From: Lathyrus oleraceus
Taxonomy: Eukaryota > Streptophyta > Magnoliopsida > Fabales > Fabaceae
Direction: 5' to 3'
Length of the DNA stretch: 64,000 nt
Assembly (NCBI RefSeq): GCF_024323335.1
Contig: NC_066580.1
Coordinates: 438,966,351 to 439,030,350 of the forward strand
This document shows, in pieces, positions 1 through 11,865 of the stretch (position 1 is the stretch's first letter; the number at the start of each line of letters is the position of its first letter). A program made the position numbers and the translations under genes. The notes beneath the pieces were generated by a model. It was given only the letters and a program-made list of their open reading frames with translations. It was not told the origin of the DNA and did no database searches.

Positions 1-715
1 TTTCACTTAATAAGCAAAAGCTTAGTGAAATTCTTTGAGAGCAAAGATGATTTTCTTGAGCGTGAAATAATTCAGTATAGTTTTGGCTAGTTGATTTCTT
101 ATTACTGAATGTTGATTGCATCTCTATTTATATATGAGTTGGAGTAGAGTTGAATCTGGTGGATATTAAACTGAGTTTACTCCATCACTTAAATAGCTTC
201 TGCAGTTTAACTTTTCATCTTTGAAGTGACTACTTACCACAAGTAGTATCTTCTCTCTTGGAAGTGGAGATTAACGTCTCTTTCTCTGTTTAGGAAATCT
301 ATTTGAAAATCTTTACTTGACTTGAACGTTACTTCTTCATGATTAGCAAATCCATAATCAGAGTATGTGTGTTTCTGGAGAATCTTGGAATCTTGCTTCT
401 GATGTTGATCTCTTGAGAGTTCAGATGGCGCTGATAACGTTTCTCCAGAATCAGAGCTTCTAGACTTTACTTCATGTTCAGATGCTTCTGATACTTTGCA
501 GTTTTGTCCAGAGTCAGACTTTCTTGAACGAGATTCCACTTCAGATGCTTCTGATACTTGAGAATTTGTATCTGATCTTGTTGTGCATCTGATGACATCA
601 TCAGATTTATTACTTCTTTCTTTAGAACCCTGCACACTTAGAAACTTTTCGTTAGGGTGCCATTTTTGGTTTCATCCTTTGTTATCATCAAAATCAAGGA
701 ATCTGTTGTAGAACA
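1..715 (-). mobile_element. Ty1/copia SIRE/Maximus-type LTR, cut by window edge
   Basis: Read on the minus strand this has the make-up of a legume SIRE/Maximus LTR: a start near 715 (TGTTCTACAACAG), then the family's 'gatgataacaaagg' and 'caccctaa' words, 'tctgatg' and 'cagaagc' motifs, a TATA box near 121-138 and a presumed transcribed part running off the window. The open frame at 635-234 (133 codons, rich in S, D and E) lies wholly inside the LTR and is not treated as a gene. A second LTR of the same type is at 59248. The right end is placed at the CA of 714-715, which is an inference because the other end and its target duplication lie outside the window. Confidence 0.72.
119..138 (-). 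promoter_or_regulatory. TATA box of the copia LTR
   Basis: On the minus strand the motif is tatataaatagag, in the middle of the LTR where the U3 promoter of SIRE-type elements lies. It would drive transcription leftwards out of the window. It is recognised by sequence and position only. Confidence 0.5.
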
Positions 716-731
716 ATTTTTGTTCTTACAG

Positions 732-2336
732 TTGTTACTAGGATCCTTTTTATTTCCCGAAGGTAGTGGTTCTAGCATGCATATTATGTACTTACCTTTA
801 CTTAGACATATAGATAGAATAGGTAGTTACAGTTGGGGATCCGCATGTCTAGCCTATCTCTATAGTTTGTTGTGCAAAAACTCCCACAAAGACACATCTA
901 CATTTTCTGGATGTGCTGTTTTGCTACAAGCATGGGGATGGTCAAGACTACCGTCTCTAGCACCGGTCAATAACAACCCCTTCACTTTTCCATATGCAAA
1001 AAAGTAAGTTGTTTAAATTGCTATATCTTTACTTACTTCCTTACAATTTAGTACCCATAACTAATTTATTTTAACTTTTTGGTGTAGATGGTCGGCACGT
1101 GGTATGAATTACAGCAGATGTCCGAGACACTGTATTACTCAGTATCGCAACCTGTTGGATCACCTTCGACCGACAGACGTAAGCAAAATAACTTCATTAA
1201 TTCGTCATATTATGTTGACTTTTTCTACATTCATTTAAATCCTATCGTCTTTAACATTTCAGTTCATTTGGCGTCCATACCTTAATATGGATCATGAGCA
1301 TCAGGTCAACCCTGAAGACGCAGCCGTATGGACAGCATGCACACCGATAATACGGTTCACAACAGTGGAGATGCACAACACCGATCGTGTGAAGCTGCAG
1401 TTCGGTATGGTCCAGAATATCCCAGACCCCCCAGCTAGCCTAGGAGAATGGGATATGCGTAAAGTGAACGACCAATGGAACTACAACCCTTGGCAAACCT
1501 TCGCAAGATCAGAGTGTCGCAAGTGGAAGCACCGTCATGACCATGTCTTAACTGACGCAGTCATGCCAAATGAGGTAAAACCAAGTCGTACTTATATGGC
1601 TTGGTACAGATCGGTTGGATTTCAATTCATCGCCGATGATATGTACCTCTACGACCCACGCCAGACGAGTTACACACAAGAAGGATCAACATCTAACCCC
1701 CAACAACATTCTCAGCCCGGTTACTCACAACCACCTATCCGTCAAACTTTCCGTTCCATAAACACACAAACATACAACCAAAATATGCCATTCATCCAAC
1801 CCCAATACCAAGAACATCCCCCATACCACCACCAACAAATGGACCATCAACCTCAGACCGAACATCTCTTCGCACCCACACCATCACCCTACCAAAGTCG
1901 CCTTAGCCAAAACACTAACCACCCCTCCTCCAACCGTAGCCAAGAACCCCAAACATCACAATACCAAAACATCCCACAACCATACCTCTTCCAAACACCC
2001 CAACAACCTTTCCAACCGTTCCTAGACCCATCATTCACACCCATGTCTCCCTTCAACCGTCCCGGTCGCCCATCCATGAGTCAACCACACCCCAACTTCT
2101 CTGGCATGGGTCATGAGCTCAGCTACGCCGGTACACCATCATTGAATACTGAAGACTATGCTGAGTTGGCTGAATACCTCAACGGATCTTCTCCTGTAGG
2201 AGGTAATGACGCTCCTGGACCATCAGATGAACAAACACCGGTGCAGAATCGTCAACGTGGGTTAGGGTCAAGGGTTAGGGTAGCTAGGGGATGTGGGACC
2301 GGAGGTCGGTTAGGTGATCCCGGTCATCACCATTAG
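732..2336 (+). CDS. Plant mobile domain (PMD, MAIN-like) protein, 5' part missing
   Basis: Three exons join in frame: 732-1003, 1088-1178 and 1263-2336 (478 residues). Donors are gtaagt at 1004 and gtaagc at 1179; acceptors are ttacag before 732, gtgtag before 1088 and tttcag before 1263. The product carries PMD hallmarks in order: LLGSFLFPEG, YLPLLRHIDRIGSYSWGSA, a KWSARGMNY / YRNLLDHLRP block that appears only after splicing, FIWRPY, and DRVKLQFGMVQNIP. From about residue 250 a Gln/Pro/Asn/His-rich low-complexity tail runs to a Gly/Arg end and a His-rich stop. PMD proteins such as Arabidopsis MAIN act in the nucleus in silencing and meristem maintenance; the domain also occurs inside transposons. 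The N-terminal exon is not visible because a copia LTR occupies the preceding intron. No stop or frameshift is seen in the visible exons. Whether this is a host gene or transposon-borne is open. Confidence 0.8.
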
Positions 2337-2440
2337 GATTCTTTGTGTAAAATCCAAATTTTATTAATATCAATTCGTATTATATCAAATTTATCTTTGT
2401 GTAAACTCCAAACATTAGGTTTCTTTGTCTAAACTCCATT
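2337..2440. other. Presumed 3' UTR of the PMD gene
   Basis: AT-rich sequence between the PMD stop codon and the 387-bp tandem repeat, with two short 'ctttgtgtaaa' words. No gene is seen and no clear polyadenylation signal is claimed. Confidence 0.35.
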
Positions 2441-3495
2441 TTGGCAAAATTCACATACACATGTTTTGACTGAAACTCCATTGAGATGTCTACTTAAATT
2501 GTTATGTTGGAAAAAATTTCATAATTCTAAAATAAACACATATGATAATACAAAACATTATAGGTCAAATAACAATTGAAATGTCAAAGAGTCCAAGTTC
2601 AGGTGCCCATACCTTTTTCATAAAAAATGCAAATGATGCAAAAAAAATTGTCCAAATTCATTATCTTGAAAAGATCTAAAACTTTTATGTTTAAGGTTTT
2701 GTCATTTGAGGCTTTTATCATTCAAACATAAGGGCTTGAATTTGGTCCCTTTTGGCAAAATTCACATAAACATGTTTTGACAGAAACCCTAATTTTAGGT
2801 CAAGTTCGCAAGGACCTAACTCACTCATTTTTAATTATTTTGAGGTGGGACCAAGTGTATTGGAAAATTTAAGATGTCTACTTCACTTGTTATGTTGGAC
2901 AAAAATTCATAACTCTAACACAAACACATGCAATAATACAAAACATTATCGGTCAGATAATAGTTAAAATGTCAAAGAGTCCAAGTTCAGGTGCCCATAC
3001 CTTTCTCATAAAAATTGCAAATGATGCAAAACTTTAGTCCAAATTCATTATCTTGAAAAGATCTACAACTTTTATGTTGAAGGTTTTGTCATTTGAGGAT
3101 TTTATCATTCAAACAGAAGGGCTTGAAGTTGGTCCCTTTTGGCAAAATTCACATACTCATGTTTTGACATAAACCCTAATTTTGGGTCAAGTTCGCAAAG
3201 ACTTAACTCACTCATTTTTAATTATTTTGAAGTGGGACCAAGTGCATTGGAAAATTTAAGATGTCTACTTCAAATGTTATGTTGGACAAAAATTCATATT
3301 CCTAAAAGAAACACATGCAATACTACAAAACATTATAGGTCAGATAACAGTTGAAAAACTCAGAAGTCCAACTTCAACTGCCCATAACTTTCTCATAAAA
3401 AATCCAAATGATGCAAAATTTATATCCAAATTCATTTTCTTGAAAAAGATCTACAACTTTCATGTTGGAGGTTTTTTCATTTGAGGCTTTTTTAA
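2441..3495 (+). repeat. Tandem repeat, about 387-bp unit, about 2.7 copies
   Basis: The word ttggcaaaattcacat recurs at 2441, 2752 and 3139, and gtccaagttcaggtgccc (or a close variant) at 2591, 2979 and 3366. The unit is therefore 387-388 bp; the first copy lacks about 76 bp of the block that contains 'aaaccctaattt...caagttcgcaaag'. Units look more than 85% identical by eye. The array lies directly downstream of the PMD gene and directly before a nested hairpin. No long coding frame runs through it. Confidence 0.8.
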
Positions 3496-3646
3496 GGGAG
3501 GCGTCAATTGGATTGGCGCCCCCTCTTAAAAATTACACATAGGCGTCAATTGGATTGGCTAGGGCAGGTGCCCTAGCCAATCCAATTGGCGCCTCCTTGC
3601 AATTTTTAAGAGGGGTCTCCAATCCAATTGGCGCCTCCTCCTAAAA
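3491..3646. repeat. Nested inverted repeat (hairpin within hairpin)
   Basis: The outer arms (about 3491-3535 and 3598-3646) are near-perfect reverse complements containing ggcgtcaattggattggcgc. The inner arms (3541-3565 and 3569-3593) are another pair, ggattggctagggca against tgccctagccaatcc, with a loop of about 3 nt. The same 'caattggattgg' word thus occurs four times in alternating orientation. It ends in two copies of 'aaagtggggtattttggg'. The form suggests a foldback element or the end of a DNA transposon; the family is not identified. Confidence 0.75.
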
Positions 3647-3732
3647 GTGGGGTATTTTGGGAATTTTCATGAAAAGTGGGGTATTTTGGGAATTTTTTTC
3701 GAAAAAGTGGGTTATCTCGGTAAAACAACCTA

Positions 3733-3733
<1 letters not shown>

Positions 3734-3782
<49 letters not shown>

Positions 3783-3783
3783 T
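3734..3783. repeat. (TA)n microsatellite
   Basis: About 25 TA dinucleotides in an almost pure run right after the hairpin segment. Confidence 0.95.
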
Positions 3784-4199
3784 TAAGTGATGCATTGTTG
3801 AAAGAGGAGAGGACGGAACCCATCTGAAGCATACAATCGGCGACACATGTGCTTTCATTAGTCTCTCATTTCTGAAAAGAAACAATAAACAAGAAGAAAT
3901 AATGAGACTAGGATCTCTTTCTCTCAAAAAAAGCATTAGTCTCTTTTTTGAAAAGAAGAAATAATGCCAAAAAGCAACACAACTTCAAATCACTAAACAT
4001 CTTCCCACACCAAAAAACAACACAACTTCAAATCACTAAACATCTTCCCACACCATATCATCTTAATTTTTACACAAAACATCTCACAATAAATAAACCA
4101 TTTCTATTCACACTAACCATACACATACATACATTCTGATTTTTTTATTTATTTATAATTTATAATATATATACTCGCAGATTTTTTATTTTATTTATA
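3784..4199. other. No gene seen; short direct duplication
   Basis: AT-rich sequence with a duplicated block 'acacaacttcaaatcactaa' at about 3978 and 4020 (offset 42 bp). Reading frames here are short and without recognisable domains. Confidence 0.4.
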
Positions 4200-4875
<676 letters not shown>

Positions 4876-4878
<3 letters not shown>

Positions 4879-5339
4879 TATAGTGTGTTAATATTGTTTT
4901 TATATTTTATTTTATTGTTAATTTTATGTCGATTTTGTAATAATATGGATTCATTGTGAATAGCATGTGTGTGTCGTGTTAATTTTGTATTTTTTTGATT
5001 ATTTTGAGTTGATGTAGAAACTCTAAAAGTTATATAATGATAATAAATATATTTGATTTGTTTGATTTTTCATTGTGTTGCGATTCGGGAGTTAAAATCC
5101 AATCTGACTTTCGAAAATTGTTTGGAAGCATAGATTCAGTTGGCTCAAATTCTTATAGAGTGGTTCTTACATGATCCACTCTAAGTTACCTTAGAGCTAA
5201 ATTCAGTTGCTTTCAATTTCAATTGGTTTTCGGTCACATGACTTACTCTTGGGCCTTCTTACAATGAGCTTTTAAGTAATATCAACTTAATTTTCAATAA
5301 TTTCAAACCTTTGTACATTAATCATTTTTAATTTAATTT
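4876..5339 (+). other. Unassigned AT-rich stretch before the Ogre LTR
   Basis: No gene is seen. The start of the downstream Ogre LTR cannot be found here: no TGTCACACC-type end is present between the TA block and the first recognisable LTR sequence near 5340. It could be diverged U3 sequence of that LTR or unrelated DNA. Confidence 0.35.
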
Positions 5340-6482
5340 CAAATCTTTTCTCAATAAAAATCTGAAGAAAAAGATTACCTTGGATGGAATATCCAGTCGT
5401 AATCCTGAATATTAGGCCCGAGTCATAAGAGCTTGCAAGCCATAAGTATTCGTCTTCTCTTCAAAGCGCTCCAATATTCAAACCATTTTCATAAGTAAGT
5501 TGGAAGAAAAAGATTACCCTGAATGGAATATCCAGTCGTAATCCCGAATATTAGGCCCAAGTTGTAAGAGCTTGCAAGCCATAAGTATTCGTCTTCTCTT
5601 CAAAATACTTGTAAATATTCAAACTTCTTTTCTCAATAAAATTGGAAGAAAAAGACTACCTGAATGAAATATCCAGTCGTAATCCCGAATATTAGGCCCA
5701 AGTTATAAGAGCTTGCAAGCCATAAATACTCGTCTTTCAAGCCCCAAAACACATTCAACCAATCAAACTCTTTTTCACCGTCGTACGATCTTTAAAACCT
5801 TTTCATAAACGAAAGACATCTTGTCTTAAGATGATGTGAAACAATGCTTCATCCATAATTGTTGAGTTGAGATAAATGACGTTTTTTCGAATGTTGATTT
5901 GTAAATCCATTTGATGTGTGGTATACGTCCGCTCCTCATCTGTTTTGGGTTAAACAATGTTTTTCATCGATTAATACAATATAGCTTTCGCTAAAATCGA
6001 CCAACAAACAAACATTTTTCTACCCAGAACTACGTAAGTCTTGAGTTCTCTATTGAGATACGTAGGAGCAGGATTGCGAAATCTTGTTAGGCCCATTAAT
6101 AAAAAACTTAGGTTTAGTCCCTTTTATTGCAAAATTCCAAAAACATCTTCTCTTTTGTTTTGATCCTATTATTCTTTCCCTCATAATATCTTGAGAAGCC
6201 TAATATTTCAAACTAACACTAACGCGCACAACTAACCTAATGGTTCCCGTTGAGTACAACAGACGTGAGGGGTGCTAATACCTTCCCCTTGTGTAATCGA
6301 CTCCCGAACCCTGATTTGGTTGCGACGACCATAATCATTATTGTTATTTCTTGGGTTTTATCGATATTCCCCCTTTCCTTTTTAGGAATAAATAAAGTTC
6401 GGTTGGGACTCTGTTTAGTCCACCATGCGAGCGGGCGATTGCGCTTTGCTAGGTCGTGTTCTCATTTTTTTGAGGTGCGACA
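5340..6482 (+). mobile_element. Ogre-type LTR (element A), 3' portion
   Basis: The sequence is the reverse-complement match of 11115-12250: triplicated subrepeats, then 'acgtaagtcttgag', 'gatacgtaggagcagg', 'gggtgctaataccttcccc', and the terminal 'cgaggtgcgaca'-type end at 6481-6482. Two bases later comes a TGGCGACT primer-binding site, as in Ogre. It is the right end of a 5' LTR in plus orientation. The complete LTR of this family at 11115 is 2863 bp, but homology is only visible for about 1.1 kb here, so the upstream half is missing or too diverged to recognise by eye. Confidence 0.8.
5349..5735 (+). repeat. LTR subrepeats, about 142 bp x 3
   Basis: The block 'gaagaaaaagattacc...ggaatatccagtcgtaatcc...gagcttgcaagcc...attcgtctt' occurs three times with key words at 5372, 5513 and 5656. 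The same threefold repeat is present, inverted, at about 11866-12240. The solo LTR at 33324 shows only one diverged copy near 34010-34085. Confidence 0.8.
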
Positions 6483-6484
6483 GA

Positions 6485-6502
6485 TGGCGACTTTGCTGGG
6501 GA
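6485..6502 (+). other. Primer-binding site of element A
   Basis: TGGCGACTTTGCTGGGGA follows the LTR end after a 2-nt spacer. It is the site expected to pair with the 3' end of a tRNA (Ogre elements use a tRNA-Arg) to start minus-strand DNA synthesis. Confidence 0.75.
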
Positions 6503-7314
6503 AATAACTCCCTAAGTGAGTCAAGCCTAGTTAGGTCATTTGTGTGCCTTTGTTTGTTTACTTGTGTGGCTTTTCTTTCTTGCTTTTGCTATCTTTATTG
6601 TCATATTGATATTTCTATTGTATTGGTTCCATTATGCTCTGGTACTTGGATACTCTGATTGCAAACCTTGTGGGAAAGACTATTTACCCGAGTCTCGAGT
6701 AAAAACATAAGATAAGACGAGGTTGAGTAGTGCGGGTCCACGAGATGAATTTCTCGTTGGGTCAATGCGTGAACCTTACTTAGAGTAGATCCTGGGGAGG
6801 ATGTTGTCGCCCGGAAAGTAAGTTGTCGTAAGCTTTAATATTTTCATTAGGATTTATGACTCTAAGGACCATATGTAGAACCTTAATCATGTGTCAAAAT
6901 AGGAAAGATTGTTGCATAGTGTGGGTCCGCGAGATGAATTTCTCGTTGGGTCGATGCGAGAACCTCACTTAGAGTAGATTCTTTAGATGGAGTTGATGCC
7001 TGACAAGTAAGTTGCCACATGCAACAAACAGTCTAATGGATCCATGACTCTAGGAACTTTTTTTAAACCCTAGATCATACCCGGTGAGAACCTATTCTTG
7101 GAAAACAATCAGATTCATCAGTACCTCAGACTTTTGAACCTGTGTATTGAAAAAAAACAAATATACATGGCTTACATTGCATTCACTCATATTCCATTGC
7201 ATCTGCATCTCATCAGAATGCATGTCATTTTCCATACAAAATACAAAAAAACTCATCCATCATTTGTCCATGATCAGCAAAGTGATTCCCGACACGCGTT
7301 TAGAATAAAGAACC

Positions 7315-8772
7315 ATGTCTCAGGAGATGATGGACGTGCTAAGGAAAAGTCAAGAAGCATTGAAAGAGGAACTCAATCTTTTGAAAAACAAGATGGGATG
7401 GGTCGTGGAAACCCTGCAAGCCTTACTGAGAAAATAGGATCATCCAATACATATTATTGCAACGGAGGCAGCTACTACTCCACATCCATCCGGTGTTAGC
7501 CCAAGTCAAGGGAAATTCTATATGGAAACTCCTCATCTACCGGTATATAGCCCTCCCTCGGGATGTCATCATCAACATCCTCTGGCTATTCCTCCTCAAA
7601 ATCACCGAAGTCAGGTTCGGAGCAAAAATCATAATCAGAACAAGGGGAACAAAGATCACAATGACCCGATTCCGGTGCCATATAGCAAGCTCTACCCGCA
7701 GCTGATCCAGAATGCTTTGGTGACCCTTCGAGCTCTCATACCTACATCACCATACTTGTCATGGTACAATCCAAATTCAACATGTGAATTCCATAAAGGG
7801 GCAGTGGGACATGACCTGGATTCTTGCTTAGCGTTGAAAGCCTTGGTACGAGAACTGATTAACAAAAAGATCTTAGTCTTTAAAGAAGATCACCCGAAGG
7901 TCAAGTGCGGATACCATACTGGAACAATAGGGCATTCCATCGAGGAATGCAAGAGTTTTAAGTTCAAGCTGCAAAGATTGATTGACACAAGGTCACCAAC
8001 ACTCAAGGAGGAAAGCTCAGGTACATACATCTTGATTTCTGGGCCAAGTAGCGAGAAAGGCAAAGGACCTCAGAAACCCCTCAAGGTTTTGTACCACAAG
8101 GAAGAAGTCAGGGAGGTAATTAACGAGATATCATTGTTTCTCGATAAGAGAATTGAGATATCACCTTGGATTTCTAATGTCATGACCCATGCCAACGGAA
8201 GCAAAGGAGAAGTGAGTAATGGATCCAAGAAGGCGGCGTCCAATGATGAGATTGAAGATAAAGAATTTGAAGATCGTCGTGCCAATGTCAAAAAGCTTAT
8301 TGATCCCAACTTTCAAGTGACTGAAAATGAGCAGTTAGCAATGCCCAAAGTGCCATACCAGCAATCACTACCTTTTGGTATTCATTGCCAACAATCCTGG
8401 TTTGCTCCTCATCCAAATCAACGAGCCCAAGGCCCGAGATATCGGAATCAGCGTCAAAATCAGCCTAGGCCCCAAATTAACTTGGAAAGAAGAAATGTTC
8501 CTCGTCATCCAATCCTCATGACATATAGCCAACTTCTACAACCTCTAATTCAAAACTCGTTGGTGGTTCCTAAGTCTCTCAAGACGGTTTCATAACCTTA
8601 CCCACCCGGGTATGACCCAAATGTGAAATGTGGATATCATGCCGGATCAGAAGGGCGTTCAACTGAAGACTGCAATGCTTTCAAAGCCAAAGTGCAACAG
8701 TTGATTGATAATAGGTACATAGCCTTTAAAGAAGGAAGCTTGGTAGTTAACATTAACCTATCTCTAAGATAA
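7315..8772 (+). pseudogene. gag: Ogre gag (element A), two in-frame stops
   Basis: One reading frame runs from ATG at 7315 (MSQEMMDVLRKSQEALKEEL, a likely coiled coil) to the stop at 8770-8772, interrupted by TAG at 7435 and TAA at 8593. It has three zinc-knuckle-like boxes of pattern C-x2-H-x5-H-x4-C: CEFHKGAVGHDLDSC, CGYHTGTIGHSIEEC and CGYHAGSEGRSTEDC, the last having Arg for the second His. Such a protein would coat retrotransposon RNA in virus-like particles. The homologue at 19983-18475 has intact codons at both stop positions, which places these stops as secondary damage. Length is about 485 codons. Confidence 0.78.
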
Positions 8773-10010
8773 GTGCGAAGATCTCAATGGGTGTCTCCCG
8801 AAGTTAATGGATCAAGTTTGAAGAAGTCATTCTCTAAAGCTGGCAATCATTTGACTGTTTCAGCATTTCTTTTGTAATTTCCTTGGATGTTGATTGTTAG
8901 TTGCTCTTAAGCATTGTTGTTTTCTTTGAATTTGTAAGATTTTATGAAATATTTATGCATCTTTTGAATTAATTCATTCGTATTCACTCATTTTTCATTT
9001 ATGGTAAAAAAAATACATCTCTCATTCACAAATATTAGAAGGAGGATGATGAAAACGAAACACCTGAAATTATTGTGGTATGCTTTTGAAGAAAACCTTG
9101 TCAATGATGTAAGGCATTGTTTCAAATCCCCAAACACTGAAGAGATAAGGAGTTAATACCTAGTCAACCACTTTGAGCCTAGAAGTTGGTGTTTCTTTCG
9201 GATCTAAAACCTTTAATCTTAACCTGGGGCATGGTAGTTGTGCTCAGATAGTTTAACTGTGCATTCAATCTTTCAAAAGAATTCGTCCATCTGTACACCC
9301 TCAAATTATGTTCAACCACATGTTATCCTTCATGCACATGTTAAAGTGTTGAAGAAGCTGAGAAAAGCTAAAATTAGTGTTGGCTGATCCTCATCCACCA
9401 ATAACGTGGCAGTTAACACCTTTAAAAAAAAGATAAAAAACCCCGCTAAGTCAAATACCATAAAATGACTTAGGTAAAAGTCAGGGCATCCCGATGGACC
9501 GAAAGCTTCAAAGAAGCGGTCCAGACAAAATTAGGGATAAAGAAAAACAAAAAAAAAGAGGTCCTCAAATCCTAAAAAAAAAAGGTGACTTCCATTTCAA
9601 GAAAATTCGTCTTGAATCTCCATCACACCTTCGAACCCTCTTGGAAGTCGAATGTGTGTATCGAATTAAGTGAATGTAGGAATTGGAGATCATCAAGAAG
9701 AAGGGATGGGTTAAAATTAAATTTGAGCCTTATATCCTTTTGTTTAAAAAAATGTGAATCAGGCCACATTACAACCCTTAAAAGACCTAATTGAGGCAGA
9801 GTTTATTCTGAAAGCATACTACAATAAGGTTGTGTTAACCTGACTCCAAACAATTTTTGTTAATCCTTTGATCGCACCAACTTGCATATTGTTAATGACT
9901 AGATCATCATTGTGTTCTTATCAATGACCCGTTAAATATCAATAAATTTTGATTTCAAATTTTTGCATAAGCACTGCATTAAAATTACCATTTTTGAATG
10001 AACAATCTTA
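8773..10010 (+). other. Post-gag untranslated region of element A
   Basis: Matches, inverted, about 18470-17150. It contains no coding domain; small frames carry frequent stops. The 'ccccgctaagtc' and 'ggtccagac' words near 9440-9525 are the untranslated tail that normally follows Ogre integrase. Confidence 0.6.
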
Positions 10011-11094
10011 TTTGCGAGTCAACACTTAGCATCAAAGAAATTTCAACAATATACAGTTGAAGAACTTGATAAAGTGAAAGAAGTCCAGTCAGGGGAAAAT
10101 CACTTTGAGTATCAGTCAATCTGAGCCAATGACCTTAAGGGTCATCTAGTCAAGAGTAATTTGCTTCAAGACTCATATTAGGGCAAGCCACCTCAGAATC
10201 TCAGTGAGTCAAACTATCCAAAGACAGTCAATCATAAGTCTACCATTCCAGGTTTTGGTTAATCAGGGTCAGATCACCGCGGTATTCAAACATTGGGGCA
10301 AGCCATCTCGATATCGTCTCATGTCAAGTTGTTCCAAACTCACTTTCAAGGTGAACATCTTCAAAGACCTAACAAAATGGGGCAAGATGAGCCACAGAGA
10401 GCCAAACCCCCTTCATGCTTTCAAACTGCTCAAAGAAATTCTGCCATACGTCAACAAGTATTGATTTTGAGACGAGTGCCCGAAAATTATGCGAGCACGA
10501 CTCATTAATCCTCCAAAAGGATCCCATTGGCTAAGTTGTGGTTGTCAAGGTTGATAGGATTCTCCTTTGATAACATTTACCATAAAATATTTGGTTGAGT
10601 TCTCGGTGTTGAGGAATCATGATCTCCATAAAAAGTCTTTACAAACTCTCAGTCCACTCAAGTGTCATCATTTTCATATCATGATCATTCATATATCAGG
10701 CATAAAAGAAAATTCAAACCATGCATAGCTGAAATGTACTTTGTGCTCATTTTGCATTAACTCATGTCTTGTTGTTGATCCTATATCCTTTGACCTCTAA
10801 TTCCAGTTTGTCTTTGGTGCCTTTAAACCATCATTCGGTTTTCGCAACCATTTTCAAGTCCAACTCAATTGGCACGTATCAATTTTTTTTCCATGAGGTT
10901 CAATTCCTTCTTGTATTATTAGATGAATTTCCGGATTACTCCTTTGTTTATTGATGTATTTCCATAGCTTGTATGATGTGTTTCCAGATGTTTCCCCACT
11001 TATCTGATGTATTCTCAAATATTTATGTCTTGTATTCTGATGTATTTCCAGAATTTCCTCGATGTATTACCGGATGTGTCTGTATTCTGATGTA

Positions 11095-11112
11095 TCCCTA
11101 GTAGAGTCGCCA
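11095..11112 (-). other. Primer-binding site next to the complete Ogre LTR
   Basis: Read on the minus strand it is TGGCGACTCTACTAGGGA, two bases beyond the LTR end at 11115, exactly the spacing seen at 6483-6502. Its presence means this LTR once served as a 5' LTR for sequence on its left, but beyond the 18 bases the sequence switches to the 3' part of element A. Confidence 0.7.
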
Positions 11113-11865
11113 TCTGTCGCACCTCGAAAAATGAGAATACGACCTAGTGAAGCGCAATCGCACGCTCGTATGATGGACTGAACAAAGTCGTCACCGAACT
11201 TTATTTATTCCTAAAAAGGAAAGGGGAAATATCGATAAAACCCAAGAAAGAACGATAATGATTACGGTCGTTGCCACCGATACCAAGGTTAGGGAGTCGA
11301 TTACGCAAAGGGAATGTATTAGCATCCCTCACGTCTGTTGTACTTAACGGGAACCATTAGGTTAGTTGTGCGTGTTAGTGTTAGTTTGAAATGTTAGGCC
11401 TATCGAGTTATTAGGTGGGAAAGAAAGAACAGAAGAGAGAAGAATGTTTTTGGATTTTGCAACGAAGGGGACTAAACCTAAGTTTTTCTATTAATGGGCC
11501 TAACAAGATTTACGAATCCTGCTACTACGTATCTCCAGGTGCAATAGAGACTCAAGGCTTACGTAGTTCTGGGTAGAAAATGTTTATTTGTTGGTCGATT
11601 TTAGCGAAAGCTATATTGTATTAATCGACGAAAAACATTGTTTTACCCAAAACAGATGAGAAGCGGACGTATATCACACATCGAATGGATTTACAAATTA
11701 ACATTCAGAAAAACGTCACTTATCTCAACTCAACAATTATGGATGAAGCATTGCTTTACATCACCTTAAGACAAGATGTCTTTCGTTTATGAAAAGGTTT
11801 TCCTGATCAATCGCACAACGACGAAGAAAAGAGTTTGATTAGTTGGATATATTTTTGGGTTTGAA

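Larger units (their letters stand above)
6483..11094 (+). mobile_element. Internal region of pol-less Ogre derivative A
   Basis: After the primer-binding site comes a leader of about 0.8 kb with two similar copies of a block around 'cgggtccacgagatgaatttctcg' (about 6735 and 6920), a gag pseudogene (7315-8772), then untranslated sequence. About 9430-9530 ('cgctaagtcaaat...', 'gcggtccagac') resembles what follows the integrase in the Ogre fragment at 23700-23900. No protease, reverse transcriptase, RNase H or integrase is present, so pol has been deleted. Colinear sequence on the other strand runs from about 20640 back to about 16130. The right end stops abruptly near 11094 at another element's primer-binding site. 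Confidence 0.75.

Noticed and set aside
234..635. 133-codon open frame on the minus strand
   Set aside because: It lies entirely in the U3 of a copia LTR and consists of the LTR's repeated 'cagaagc'/'tctgatg' words; no domain.
1889..2077. Open frame opposite the PMD gene tail
   Set aside because: It is a by-product of the C-rich, low-complexity coding sequence on the other strand.
3491..3646. Possible microRNA precursor
   Set aside because: The hairpin is strong, but the arms are long, nearly perfect and doubly nested, and it looks like a repeat; no evidence for precise processing.
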